51,507 bases of DNA from Chlorobiota bacterium (GCA_013152535.1 JAADGE010000035.1:1-51507); one strand, 5' to 3'; shown: positions 36,073 through 45,699, counted from the stretch's first letter. A program made the numbers and translations. Notes: generated by a model from the sequence alone, not told the origin.

Positions 36073-37398
36073 ATGAGGAAGTTTACTTTTTTATTATTCG
36101 GTTTTTTATTTATTGCTTTTGCTGCTTTTGCACAAACGGATTCTCTTAAAAAAGAAAAAGTGAAAACAGGTTTTAGTATGGGCGGTGTTCCTGTAGTGGC
36201 TTACGATGCGGATACCGGTTTTAAATACGGCGGATTAGTTAATCTTTATTTGTACGGAGACGGGAGCAATTATCCTAATTATAACCATTCTTTGTATTTA
36301 GAATTGTCAAGAACTACAAAAGGAAGCGGTATTAATCAGTTAACTTACGATGCACTAACCTTAATTCCGAAAACCAGGGTGACCTTCGATATGTCTTATT
36401 TAACCGAACAAGCACTTAATTTTTATGGGTTTAACGGTTATCAGGCAGAATATAATTCAGCTTTTGAACTTACCGGAGGTAATGATTATATTTCACGTAT
36501 GTACTATCGTCATTCAAGAAAATTGTTCCGAATAAAACTTGATTTTCAGGGTGATATATCAGAAAATTTCGGAAAAAAATTACGTTGGTTAGCCGGTGTG
36601 GCACATTACAGAACAACTATAGATAAAGTTGATATTGCTAAACTGAATGAAGGAAAAGAAACAGATTTATTACCGGATACAGCTACTTTATATGATAATT
36701 ATGTTGCTTGGGGAGTTATTCCTGCAGATCAAGCAAAAGGCGGTAATGTAACTTTTTTAAAAGTCGGTGCTGTTTATGATACCCGGGATAATGAAGCAAA
36801 CCCGAACAAAGGAATGTGGTCGGAAGCCTTGGTGTTAACTGCTCCCGGATTTCTCGGTAATGATTATGCTTATACGAAGTTGTTACTTTCTCACAGACAA
36901 TATTTTACAATTTTTCCTGATAAATTAATTTTTGCATATCGCTTAAGTTATCAAACAAAAATAGCAGGAGATATTCCTTTTTATATGCTTCCTTATGCTA
37001 TTGATTCAAAAGCAACAAAAGACGGACTCGGCGGTTCTAAAAACATCAGAGGCGTATTGAGAAACAGAGTAGTAGGTGACGGTGTTGCTTTCGGAAATTT
37101 TGAGTTGCGTTCTAAATTTTTTAAAACCGTTATTTTAAATCAAAATTTTTATCTTGGGGTAAATGCTTTTGTTGATATGGGTATGGTTACTTCTTCTTAT
37201 CATTTTGATACAACAAATGTTCCGGCTGCAGAACTTGCAGGTTTGGATTTTGCCGATGAAAGTTTACACATAGGATACGGCGGCGGAATTCGTTTTGTTA
37301 TCAACAGTAATTTTATTATTGCAGTTGACTACGGTATTGCAGCAAAAAAACAAGACGGAACAAAAGGTCTGTATATCGGGCTTAATTATTTATTTTAA
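36073..37398 (+). CDS. Outer-membrane surface-antigen (Omp85 C-terminal) barrel protein
   Basis: The 441-residue protein has a signal peptide (residues 1-20, ending AAFAQ) and a beta-barrel of the bacterial surface antigen family without an obvious POTRA domain. VGAVYDTRDNEANPNKGMW near residue 231 and GGSKNIRGVLRNRVVGDG near 319 match the conserved strand and inward loop with the VRGF/Y-like Arg of Omp85 proteins. The sequence ends in LNYLF with the usual terminal Phe. Its role could be in outer-membrane lipid or protein handling; this is unproven. Confidence 0.82.
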   Translation: MRKFTFLLFGFLFIAFAAFAQTDSLKKEKVKTGFSMGGVPVVAYDADTGFKYGGLVNLYLYGDGSNYPNYNHSLYLELSRTTKGSGINQLTYDALTLIPKTRVTFDMSYLTEQALNFYGFNGYQAEYNSAFELTGGNDYISRMYYRHSRKLFRIKLDFQGDISENFGKKLRWLAGVAHYRTTIDKVDIAKLNEGKETDLLPDTATLYDNYVAWGVIPADQAKGGNVTFLKVGAVYDTRDNEANPNKGMWSEALVLTAPGFLGNDYAYTKLLLSHRQYFTIFPDKLIFAYRLSYQTKIAGDIPFYMLPYAIDSKATKDGLGGSKNIRGVLRNRVVGDGVAFGNFELRSKFFKTVILNQNFYLGVNAFVDMGMVTSSYHFDTTNVPAAELAGLDFADESLHIGYGGGIRFVINSNFIIAVDYGIAAKKQDGTKGLYIGLNYLF

Positions 37399-37412
37399 TA
37401 TAAAACAAACCG

Positions 37413-37437
37413 TTGAGACAGCTTGCGGCTGTCTCAA
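37413..37437. terminator. Perfect hairpin after the surface-antigen gene
   Basis: TTGAGACAGC and GCTGTCTCAA form a 10-bp stem with a 5-base loop, 15 bases after the stop. No T-run follows, so it could be a Rho-dependent or weak terminator, an mRNA-stabilising structure, or a short interspersed repeat. Confidence 0.5.
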
Positions 37438-37585
37438 TATTACGGCTGTATCGTGATAAAAAAACAGTTGTGTTTTTTAAAAACATTAACATATTATAAT
37501 ATGTTAAGAAATATGTTTAAACTAATTATTTTTCATTTAATTTAGCCGAATAAAAAATAGATTTTTAAATTAAAATATTATTATC

Positions 37586-38524
37586 ATGGATAAAGTTACA
37601 GTAATAGGTGCAGGAAATGTCGGCGCAACAGTTGCCTATTCAGTTGCACGAAAAGACATTGTTAAAGAAGTTGTTTTAATTGATATTAAAGAAGGTTTAT
37701 CGGAAGGCAAAGCTCTTGATATGTGGGAATCTTCAGCAATTGATCAATTCAGTACGAAAGTTACAGGTTCTACTAACGATTATGATAAAACAAAAAATTC
37801 TGATGTTATTGTTATTACTTCCGGATTGCCGCGTAAACCCGGGATGTCAAGAGATGATTTAATTTCTACAAATGCAAAAATCGTTCACGATGTAACAAAA
37901 AAAGCATTGGAAAAATCACCCGATGCAATTATCATTATCGTTTCAAATCCTCTGGATGTAATGAGTTATGCTGCTTTTAAAACAGCCGGTATTTCTTCTC
38001 ATAAAGTTTTCGGAATGGCAGGAATACTTGACACAGCTCGCTTTCGTGCATTTTTAGCTGATGAAATGGGAACTTCACCCAAAGATATTCAGGCATTATT
38101 ACTCGGCGGACACGGAGATACAATGGTTCCTCTGCCAAGATTTACAACAGTAAACGGAATTCCTATTACACAATATATTAAAGAAGATCGTCTTAATGAA
38201 ATTGTTACACGTACTAAAAAAGGCGGAGGAGAACTTGTTAATTTAATGGGTACTTCTGCTTGGTATGCACCCGGTGCTGCTGCTGCTCAAATGGTTGAAG
38301 CAATCGTAAAAGACGAAAAACGAACTTTTCCCGTATGTGCACTTCTTAACGGTGAATACGGAATGGAAAATATTTATCTCGGCGTTCCTGTTGTTCTCGG
38401 AAAAAACGGTATCGAAAAAATTATTGAATTAGATTTATCCGAATCTGAAATGAATGATTTAAAAGTATCTGCCGATGCAGTAAAAAAAGTGATGAATGTA
38501 TTAGATGATATGAATATTATTTAA
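37586..38524 (+). CDS. mdh: Malate dehydrogenase
   Basis: The 312-residue LDH-like NAD-dependent enzyme interconverts malate and oxaloacetate. VTVIGAGNVGATVAY (residues 4-18) binds NAD, with Asp in VLIDIKEG for NAD over NADP. Substrate-binding arginines lie in SGLPRKPGMSRDDL near residue 80, and in GILDTARFRAFLA near 150, and the catalytic His is in LGGHGDTMVPL near 176. The Arg in the mobile loop (RKPGMSR) marks it as MDH, not lactate dehydrogenase. It is transcribed alone and ends in a terminator at 38558. Confidence 0.96.
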   Translation: MDKVTVIGAGNVGATVAYSVARKDIVKEVVLIDIKEGLSEGKALDMWESSAIDQFSTKVTGSTNDYDKTKNSDVIVITSGLPRKPGMSRDDLISTNAKIVHDVTKKALEKSPDAIIIIVSNPLDVMSYAAFKTAGISSHKVFGMAGILDTARFRAFLADEMGTSPKDIQALLLGGHGDTMVPLPRFTTVNGIPITQYIKEDRLNEIVTRTKKGGGELVNLMGTSAWYAPGAAAAQMVEAIVKDEKRTFPVCALLNGEYGMENIYLGVPVVLGKNGIEKIIELDLSESEMNDLKVSADAVKKVMNVLDDMNII

Positions 38525-38557
38525 AAGATATTGAGTATTATTATATTCAGTTGTTTC

Positions 38558-38592
38558 AAAGCAGTTCGGAATTTATATTCGAACTGCTTTTT
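38558..38592 (+). terminator. Terminator of mdh
   Basis: AAAGCAGTTCG (38558-38568) pairs with CGAACTGCTTT (38580-38590) and is followed by T's. Confidence 0.85.
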
Positions 38593-38712
38593 ATTTGTCA
38601 GATAATAAATATATTACATAATATGAGAATTAATAAATATTATTTTTTGAAAATGAATGAAATATTTTAAAATTTAGCCGCATATTTTTAATTATATATT
38701 AAAAAAAAATCA

Positions 38713-38758
38713 ATATATTTGCACCCCTGAAAATCAAAGTTATATATAATTAAAGGAG
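38713..38758 (+). promoter_or_regulatory. Promoter -7 box and strong Shine-Dalgarno of secDF
   Basis: TATATTTG (38713-38720) followed by CACCCC is an exact -7 box, giving a leader of about 40 bases. The leader carries AAGGAGA at 38752-38758, eight bases before the ATG. This is the only clear Shine-Dalgarno sequence I noticed in the window, where most starts have none. Confidence 0.6.
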
Positions 38759-38766
38759 ATTAAGAA

Positions 38767-41700
38767 ATGCAAAACAAAGGAGTTATTACTTTTCTTGCCA
38801 TATTGTTGGCAGTGGCAAGTATCTATCAATTATCGTTTACTTATGCAACGTGGCGAGTAAAAAAACAAGCACGTGAATATGCAAAAGGCGATTTGAACAA
38901 AGAAAGCAATTATTTGGATTCTGTTGCTACAATGCAAGCATATCCGTTTCCGGCATATACATTTAAAGAATGTCAAGACAGAGAACTTAATTTAGGACTT
39001 GACTTAAAGGGCGGAATGAATGTTATGTTGGAAGTATCCGTTGCTGATTTGATTGTAAATTTAGCAGACGGAAACAGAGACACTACTTTCAGAAAAGCAA
39101 TTAAAATTGCTAAAGAAAGAGAAGCGACTTCACAATCTGATTTCATAACTTTATTTTATGACGCATTTAAAGAAATTGATCCGAATGCACAATTAAGTGC
39201 TATTTTCGGAACATATAGTTTGAAAGACAGAATAAAACACGGAACATCCGATCAGGATGTTTTAAAAGTGTTAAGAGAAGAAGCAAATGATGCCATAGAC
39301 AATACCTTAAATGTGCTTCGTTCCAGAATTGATAAATTTGGTGTTGTTCAGCCTTCTATCCAAAAAATTGAGGGTAATTCAGGCAGAATATTAATCGAAC
39401 TTCCGGGAGTAAAGAATCCTAAACGTGTTAGAAAATTATTACAAGGAACAGCAAATCTTCAATTTTGGGAAACTTATTATTATCCAGATGTTTACAGTTA
39501 TTTTATGAAAGCAAATGAGCGTTTGAAAGAGATATATGCGCTTAAAAAAGAAATTTCTGCTGATAAATTAAAAAATGATACGACAAAACATGATAATCTG
39601 TTATTAAAAACAGATACTGTAAAAGCAGATACAACATTGCAAGAGAGTTTACTCGGAGATACAACTGACAATGTTAATCCGCTTATTGAGAAATCAAATA
39701 ATGATCTTTCAAAAAAAGAGGGTTTCAATGAATATCAAAAAAAATATCCGTTGTTTGCTGTATTAGTTCCTTATTTAGATAAAAGAAATCAGCCTATTAA
39801 TTCGGCAGCAGTTGGTTTTGCTCATATGAAAGATACTGCAGAGGTTGACCGGATTTTAGCAATGAAACAAATAAAATCTATTTTCCCTAAAGAAATGCGT
39901 TTAAAATGGGCAGAAAAAGCGTTCGATAAAAAAGGAGAACTTTTTAAACTCTACGCTTTAAAAGCTAAAAGAGCCGGCAAACCGGCTTTAGAAGGTGATG
40001 TTGTTGTAAATGCAAGAGAACAAACGGATCCTGTTACCGGTCAATGGGAAGTGTCAATGAATATGAATGCCGGAGGTTCTCAAAAATGGGCTTTGATTAC
40101 CAAAGAAAATATAGGCAGACAAATTGCCATTGTTTTAGATAATTATGTGTATTCATCACCTGTTGTTAATGCCGAAATTAAAGGAGGAAGTTCTTCAATT
40201 TCCGGTCATTTTTCTCAGGAAGAAGCTAAAGATTTAGCAAATATTTTAAAATCCGGTAAATTACAAGCACCCGCATTAATTATTGAAGAACAAGTTGTGG
40301 GTCCGTCGTTAGGTCAACAAGCTGTTAACCACGGAATGTTATCATTTATATTTGCATTTATGCTTATTTTGGTTTATATGATATTCTTCTATAAAACAGC
40401 CGGTTATATTGCCGATATAGCACTTCTTGCAAATATATTTTTAATATTCGGTGTATTGGCATCACTGCATGCAGTATTAACTTTGCCGGGTATTGCCGGT
40501 ATTGTTCTTACAATAGGAATGTCGGTTGATGCAAATGTATTGATTTATGAGAGAATAAAGGAGGAATTGGCACTCGGGAAAGGATTAAAACTGGCAGTTC
40601 AGGACGGATACAAAAATGCCTATTCTGCAATTATTGATTCAAACTTAACGACTTTAATTACAGGTATCATCTTATTTATTTTTGGTCACGGACCAATTAA
40701 AGGTTTTGCTACAACCTTGATTATAGGTATTTTAACATCATTATTTTCTGCTATTTTTATAACTCGTTTGATTTTTACCTCACGTTTGGCCAAAAATAAA
40801 AAAACAGAATTTTATACCCGATTTACCAAGAATGCTTTCAAAAATACAAAAATAGATTTCATAGGAAAACGTAAAATCTTTTATGTAATTTCTGGAACTA
40901 TTATAATTCTCGGTATAGGATCTTTATTTACAAACGGATTAAATTACGGTGTTGATTTTAAAGGGGGAAGAACCTTTGTTGTAAAATTTAATCATCCGGT
41001 AGTTACACAAGATATTGCAAACGATTTGAAAGTTTTATTCGGAGAAGCTCCTGAAGTAAAAACATACGGTACATCAGATCAAGTTAAGATTGTTACTAAA
41101 TTTATGGTTAACAATAAATCACAAGATGCAGATAATATTGTTGAACAAAAACTTTATGAAGGATTAAAACCGGTGATAGGTCCTGATGTTACATTAGACG
41201 AATTTTTGAGTGACTACCGAGAGAGTTCTCATAAAGTAGGCCCTACCATTGCTGATGATATTAAAGTTGCGGCTTTGTGGGCTATTGTATTTTCACTGAT
41301 TGCAATTTTCTTATATATTTTTATTCGTTTCCGGAACTGGCAGTTTGGTCTCGGTGCTATTGCTGCATTAGCACATGATGTATTAATTGTAATCGGCTTA
41401 TTTTCATTGTTATATAATTTTATGCCATTCTCTTTAGAAGTAAATCAGGCGTTTGTTGCGGCAATTCTTACGGTAGTGGGATACTCCGTTAATGATACGG
41501 TGGTTGTATTTGACCGTATCAGAGAATACTTGCAATTTTCTAAAACAAGAGAAAAGAAGACACTATATAATAATGCTTTGAACAGTACTTTAAGTCGTAC
41601 TTTTAATACTTCTATGAGTACATTTATTGTATTACTGGCAATCTTTATTTTCGGCGGTGAAGCAATTCAAGGATTTGTATTTGCATTATTATTAGGTATA

Positions 41701-41841
41701 GTTGTAGGTACATATTCTTCATTATTTATTGCTACTCCGATTGTTTATGACTCTGTAAGACATAAAATTACAGAATCTGTTTCAAAGAAAAAAAACAGAG
41801 AATATCTCGGAAGTAAAAAGAAAAATAAAGATAATAAATAA
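38767..41841 (+). CDS. secDF: Protein translocase subunit SecDF (fused)
   Basis: SecD and SecF are fused in one 1024-residue inner-membrane protein, usual in Bacteroidota. SecDF uses the proton gradient to pull proteins through SecYEG into the periplasm. The SecD half shows LGLDLKGGMNVMLEV near residue 77, a large periplasmic P1 domain, and GMSVDANVLIYERIKEEL near 588. The SecF half starts near residue 690 and shows GVDFKGGRTFVVKF near 730, VGPTIADDI and VVGYSVNDTVVVFDRIRE near 908. About 12 membrane helices fit. A stretch of about 60 residues rich in Lys, Asp and Thr (residues 255-320) looks like a flexible insertion. Confidence 0.97.
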   Translation: MQNKGVITFLAILLAVASIYQLSFTYATWRVKKQAREYAKGDLNKESNYLDSVATMQAYPFPAYTFKECQDRELNLGLDLKGGMNVMLEVSVADLIVNLADGNRDTTFRKAIKIAKEREATSQSDFITLFYDAFKEIDPNAQLSAIFGTYSLKDRIKHGTSDQDVLKVLREEANDAIDNTLNVLRSRIDKFGVVQPSIQKIEGNSGRILIELPGVKNPKRVRKLLQGTANLQFWETYYYPDVYSYFMKANERLKEIYALKKEISADKLKNDTTKHDNLLLKTDTVKADTTLQESLLGDTTDNVNPLIEKSNNDLSKKEGFNEYQKKYPLFAVLVPYLDKRNQPINSAAVGFAHMKDTAEVDRILAMKQIKSIFPKEMRLKWAEKAFDKKGELFKLYALKAKRAGKPALEGDVVVNAREQTDPVTGQWEVSMNMNAGGSQKWALITKENIGRQIAIVLDNYVYSSPVVNAEIKGGSSSISGHFSQEEAKDLANILKSGKLQAPALIIEEQVVGPSLGQQAVNHGMLSFIFAFMLILVYMIFFYKTAGYIADIALLANIFLIFGVLASLHAVLTLPGIAGIVLTIGMSVDANVLIYERIKEELALGKGLKLAVQDGYKNAYSAIIDSNLTTLITGIILFIFGHGPIKGFATTLIIGILTSLFSAIFITRLIFTSRLAKNKKTEFYTRFTKNAFKNTKIDFIGKRKIFYVISGTIIILGIGSLFTNGLNYGVDFKGGRTFVVKFNHPVVTQDIANDLKVLFGEAPEVKTYGTSDQVKIVTKFMVNNKSQDADNIVEQKLYEGLKPVIGPDVTLDEFLSDYRESSHKVGPTIADDIKVAALWAIVFSLIAIFLYIFIRFRNWQFGLGAIAALAHDVLIVIGLFSLLYNFMPFSLEVNQAFVAAILTVVGYSVNDTVVVFDRIREYLQFSKTREKKTLYNNALNSTLSRTFNTSMSTFIVLLAIFIFGGEAIQGFVFALLLGIVVGTYSSLFIATPIVYDSVRHKITESVSKKKNREYLGSKKKNKDNK

Positions 41842-41860
41842 TAAATATTTAAATTTTTTT

Positions 41861-41893
41861 AAAAGCCTTGGTATAATATCAAGGCTTTTTTTT
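41861..41893 (+). terminator. Terminator of secDF
   Basis: AAAAGCCTTG (41861-41870) pairs with CAAGGCTTTT (41880-41889) and is followed by T's. The tatA -7 box begins right at its end. Confidence 0.85.
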
Positions 41894-41900
41894 ACATTTG
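41893..41900 (+). promoter_or_regulatory. -7 box of tatA
   Basis: TACATTTG is an exact TAnnTTTG match, 13 bases before the tatA start, directly after the secDF terminator. Confidence 0.5.
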
Positions 41901-41913
41901 AAAAAAAATAATT

Positions 41914-42177
41914 ATGATAATTTTATTTATAAGCGGCGGTGAAGTTATTTTTATTTTGTTGGCTGTTCTTTTGTTGTTCGGGGCAGATAAACTTCCGGAA
42001 ATTGCACGAACAATAGGTAAAGGCATCAAACAATTTAAAGATGCTGCCGAAGATATTAAAAATGAAGTAAGTAAAGAAGAAAATGATGTTGTTGATGATT
42101 TAAAAGAAATAAAAAAAACAGCCGAAGATATTAAGAAAAATGTAAAAAAATATAAAATCTTTGAAAATAACGATTGA
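41914..42177 (+). CDS. tatA: Sec-independent translocase subunit TatA/TatB
   Basis: This 87-residue protein has one N-terminal membrane helix (residues 4-22), the hinge LFGADKLPEIARTIGKGIKQF with the conserved Phe-Gly, and an amphipathic helix followed by an acidic, Lys-rich tail. That is the plan of TatA/TatB, which forms the pore that moves folded proteins across the inner membrane. TatC is not in the window. A weak case for TatB over TatA cannot be excluded. It lies 32 bases before the receiver/ATP-grasp gene. Confidence 0.9.
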   Translation: MIILFISGGEVIFILLAVLLLFGADKLPEIARTIGKGIKQFKDAAEDIKNEVSKEENDVVDDLKEIKKTAEDIKKNVKKYKIFENND

Positions 42178-42209
42178 TTTGATAATATAATTCTTGTTTA
42201 ACTATTTCT

Positions 42210-45200
42210 ATGAATATTAATAATAATATTGTCAATGAAATATTAAAAACAGCTTATTCAAAAAGTGAAGTTTTGTATAAAATAATGAATTTTCGAGTTA
42301 AGAAAATTCTTTTGGTTGCCCATTTGTATGATGCTTTAAGTATAGAAAGAGAAGGGCGTTTAGACGACGCCGTCAGAGGAGATTATTTTAAGATGAATCT
42401 TTCGGCAGCTCCCGAAATTATTAAAGCACTTTCTCATCAGGATGTTTTAAAAAAACTTAAAAATGCCGATTTTGATCTTGTCATTATTATGGCAGGTATC
42501 GACAAAAGAACTCCTCTTAAAATTGCAGATAAAATTAAATCTAACTATGCAGAACTACCTGTATATCTTCTGGTTAATAATAATGCTGATATTACGTTTT
42601 ACAAAAAAAATAAAGAAAAACTTTATAATATTGAAAATATTTTTGTTTGGAACGGTGACTCAAATATCTTTTTATCAATAGTAAAATTATATGAAGATAA
42701 AGTTAATGTAAAAAATGACACAAAAATAGGTTTGTCCCGAATTATATTATTGGTTGAAGATACTGAACGTTATTATTCCCGTTATATCCCGATATTGTAT
42801 AAAAGTGTTATGGAACAGACACAACGAATAATTAACGACACTGATAAATCTGATGATTTACAGAAACTTTTAAAAATGCGTTTGCGTCCTAAAATTTTAT
42901 TGGCAACAAATTATGAAGAGGCAATAACAATCTATAAGAAGTATAAGAAATATATTTTAAGTGTTATTTCTGATGTAGAATTTAAAAAAAACGGAATAAA
43001 AAATAAAAAAGCAGGTTTTTTACTGATAAATTATATAAAATCAAAAACCCCGAATGTTCCTACTGCCATCCAATCTTCAAATGTTCAAAATAAATTTCTT
43101 GCCGAAACAAAATACAAATCTCGATTTATTGATAAGAATTCCAATAGTTTACTTGCTGATATTAAGGATTTTATAATGTATAATTTGGGTTTCGGCGACT
43201 TTATTTTTCGTAATATTAAAGGAGAAGAAATTGCGAGAGCTGTTGATATGGATGATTTTTATTTAAGATTATCTGATATCAGTGATGAAAGTTTGGCTTA
43301 TCATGCCCGAAAAAATCATTTTTCATTATGGTTGCGTGCCAGAGGAGAACTTAGTTTGTCCGATAAAATAGAACCCGTTAAAATAGCTGATTTTAAGAAT
43401 ATTAATGAATTAAGAGAACATTTGATAAAATCTTTTTTTGAAAATAAAGTTGAAAAAAACAAAGGTAAAATTATAAGTGTTGATGATCCTGCAATTATTG
43501 ACGAGAGTAATATCGGAAAATTGGCTAACGGTGTTTTAGGAGGTAAAGGGAGGGGAATTGCCTTTATTAACAGTTTGATACATAATTTTAATATCAATAA
43601 ATATATTCCCGGGATTAAACTTAAAATGCCGAAAACATTTTTTATAGGAACCGATGAATATGATGAATTTATTAAAAAGAACAGTTTATTTCTTAAAGCA
43701 GAGAAAAATTCAGACGAAAATGAATTATATAAATTATTTTCCGATAATAATTTAAGTCCTTTATTGGTCAGACGTTTATTGAAAGTTTTGGAGTTAACAA
43801 GCAAACCTTTAGCTGTACGTTCCTCAGGACTGTTTGAAGATTCTTTAATGCAACCTTTTGCAGGTGTTTTTTCAACTTATCTTCTTCCTAATAATCATAA
43901 TGATATTAATCACCGTTTAAAAGAATTGATTACAGCAATAAAATTAGTATTTGCTTCGGTCTTTTCCGAAACTTCTAAAAATTATATTAATGCCGTAAAT
44001 TATGAAATTGAGGAAGAAAAAATGGCAATTGTTATTCAGGAAGTTGTCGGAAATAAATACGGAGAATATTATTTTCCTCATATAAGCGGTACGGCACAAT
44101 CGTATAATTATTATCCTTTCGGGAAGATTCAGCCTGAAGACGGTACGGTAGTTGCCGCTGTGGGACTTGGTATTTATGTTGTTGAAGGAGAAAAAGCATA
44201 TCGGTTTTCACCGAAACATCCTACATTGCAAAATCACACCGTTAAAGATTTATTAAAAAATACTCAAACTGAATTTTATGCGGTTGATTTAAGTAAACAT
44301 TCTATCAATTTTCATAAAGGAGAAACTGCCGGTTTGATTCGCTTGTCAATCAGCGAAGCAGAACACTTAAATCCCGACAGACTTAAACATTGTTTATCGG
44401 TTTTTCATCCTGATAATAATGCCGTTTATCCGGGAATTAATTCTGAAGGACCGAGAATTGTAAACTTTGAAAATATTTTGAAATATAATTATATTCCTTT
44501 GGCAGATTCTATATCCGTTATATTAAATATTATGCAACAAACAATGGGTTCTCCCGTGGAAATTGAATTTGCAGCAGATATAAATCTTGATGAAAATAAA
44601 GAAGCATCTTTATATCTTCTCCAGGTAAAACCTTTGATTGGTAATGCAACAGATTACAGTATAAATATTTCTGAAACAAATATTGAAAAGGCATTTTTAA
44701 TTTCCGAAAATGCAATGGGCAACGGTAAAATAAAACATATTAAAGATGTTATTTATGTTAATCCTGCAACTTTTGATAAATCTGAAACCGAACAAATTGC
44801 AAAAGATATTGATGCCTTTAACAAAAAAATGATAAGTAAAAATAAGCATTATTTGCTAATCGGTCCGGGAAGATGGGGAACACGAGATAAATGGATTGGT
44901 ATTCCGGTAAAATGGACACAAATTTCAAATGCCAAAGTAATTGTTGAAACAAGTTTGGAAGATTTCCCGCTGGAGGCATCGGCAGGTTCTCATTTTTTTC
45001 ATAATCTCACTGCAATGAATGTTGCATATATGTCAGTTAATCACAATAGTGAGAAATGTTTTGTAAAATGGGATGTGTTGGAAAAACAAAAAATAATTGA
45101 ACAAACAAAATTTGTAAAACACTGTATATTTGAAAAAGAATTAATAATCCAAATCGACGGAAAAAAACGAATTGCTGTTATTGAAAAAGGTAAGAAATAA
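42210..45200 (+). CDS. Receiver-like / PEP-synthase ATP-binding domain protein of unknown function
   Basis: The 996-residue cytosolic protein joins three parts. Residues 30-165 resemble a degenerate receiver domain without the acidic pocket. Residues 177-330 look like a receiver with VEDTE, a possible phospho-acceptor Asp at about 255 (SVISDVEF) and a Lys in FIDKNSN. From about 430 comes a PPDK/PEP-synthase N-terminal ATP-binding domain: VLGGKGRGIAF, LAVRSSGLFEDSLMQPFAG, VIQEVVGNKYGEY, GLGIYVVEGEKAYRFSP and LLQVKPL. A last domain has LLIGPGRWGTRDKW. The swivelling phospho-histidine domain and the PEP-binding barrel of true PEP synthases are absent, so it should bind ATP and phosphorylate, or pyrophosphorylate, something else. 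Similar proteins occur across Bacteroidota. Confidence 0.82.
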   Translation: MNINNNIVNEILKTAYSKSEVLYKIMNFRVKKILLVAHLYDALSIEREGRLDDAVRGDYFKMNLSAAPEIIKALSHQDVLKKLKNADFDLVIIMAGIDKRTPLKIADKIKSNYAELPVYLLVNNNADITFYKKNKEKLYNIENIFVWNGDSNIFLSIVKLYEDKVNVKNDTKIGLSRIILLVEDTERYYSRYIPILYKSVMEQTQRIINDTDKSDDLQKLLKMRLRPKILLATNYEEAITIYKKYKKYILSVISDVEFKKNGIKNKKAGFLLINYIKSKTPNVPTAIQSSNVQNKFLAETKYKSRFIDKNSNSLLADIKDFIMYNLGFGDFIFRNIKGEEIARAVDMDDFYLRLSDISDESLAYHARKNHFSLWLRARGELSLSDKIEPVKIADFKNINELREHLIKSFFENKVEKNKGKIISVDDPAIIDESNIGKLANGVLGGKGRGIAFINSLIHNFNINKYIPGIKLKMPKTFFIGTDEYDEFIKKNSLFLKAEKNSDENELYKLFSDNNLSPLLVRRLLKVLELTSKPLAVRSSGLFEDSLMQPFAGVFSTYLLPNNHNDINHRLKELITAIKLVFASVFSETSKNYINAVNYEIEEEKMAIVIQEVVGNKYGEYYFPHISGTAQSYNYYPFGKIQPEDGTVVAAVGLGIYVVEGEKAYRFSPKHPTLQNHTVKDLLKNTQTEFYAVDLSKHSINFHKGETAGLIRLSISEAEHLNPDRLKHCLSVFHPDNNAVYPGINSEGPRIVNFENILKYNYIPLADSISVILNIMQQTMGSPVEIEFAADINLDENKEASLYLLQVKPLIGNATDYSINISETNIEKAFLISENAMGNGKIKHIKDVIYVNPATFDKSETEQIAKDIDAFNKKMISKNKHYLLIGPGRWGTRDKWIGIPVKWTQISNAKVIVETSLEDFPLEASAGSHFFHNLTAMNVAYMSVNHNSEKCFVKWDVLEKQKIIEQTKFVKHCIFEKELIIQIDGKKRIAVIEKGKK

Positions 45201-45218
45201 AAGATTGTGTCCTTTGAA

Positions 45219-45626
45219 TTATTTAAAATACTTTTTTAACTTGTCAGTAAACTCTTGCGGCGGATTTGTAAGTCTTCCGGTTTTCATATCAACAAAAACC
45301 AAAGTTGTATTACCTTTGTTTATTAATTTGTTTTGTTCGTTGAATACTTCGTATTCAAATTCCATCTTCTTTGTAGGCATATTTTTCACGACAACTTTAA
45401 CCGTTAATTCTTCGTCATAAAATGCAGGGCGAATATATTTTACGTTTAAAGAAGCAACGGGCATCATAACTCCGCTTTTTTCCATTTCACCGTATGTCCA
45501 ACCGATTTTTTTAATCATGTCGGTTCTGGAAACTTCATAGTAAAGCGGATAATTACCGTAATAAACATATCCCATTTGATCGGTTTCGCCGTAGCGAACG
45601 CGTATTTTTGTTTCTGATTTCAGCAT
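45219..45626 (-). CDS. Acyl-CoA thioesterase (4HBT, YbgC/FadM type)
   Basis: The 135-residue hotdog-fold protein has the active-site motif RYGETDQMGYVYYGNYPLYY, in which the Asp corresponds to the catalytic Asp of YbgC-type thioesterases. EFEYEVFNEQNKLINKGNTT and VFVDMKTGRLTNPP follow as usual. It hydrolyses acyl-CoA, chain length unknown. The ATG at 45626 is preferred to a TTG two codons upstream. It is convergent with the preceding gene, with 18 bases between. Confidence 0.9.
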   Translation of the reverse strand: MLKSETKIRVRYGETDQMGYVYYGNYPLYYEVSRTDMIKKIGWTYGEMEKSGVMMPVASLNVKYIRPAFYDEELTVKVVVKNMPTKKMEFEYEVFNEQNKLINKGNTTLVFVDMKTGRLTNPPQEFTDKLKKYFK

Positions 45627-45666
45627 TGTCAAATTTCGGAATTAATAATAAATAACATTAAGTTGT

Positions 45667-45674
45667 TATCTTTG
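45667..45674 (+). promoter_or_regulatory. -7 box of surE
   Basis: TATCTTTG followed by CGG is an exact TAnnTTTG match, 26 bases before the surE start codon. Confidence 0.55.
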
Positions 45675-45699
45675 CGGCTAAATTATAAAAAGAAAGAGA

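Noticed and set aside
43316-43804. 162-codon minus-strand ORF inside the receiver/ATP-grasp gene
   Set aside because: It overlaps conserved ATP-domain sequence on the other strand and has no recognisable start region or family.
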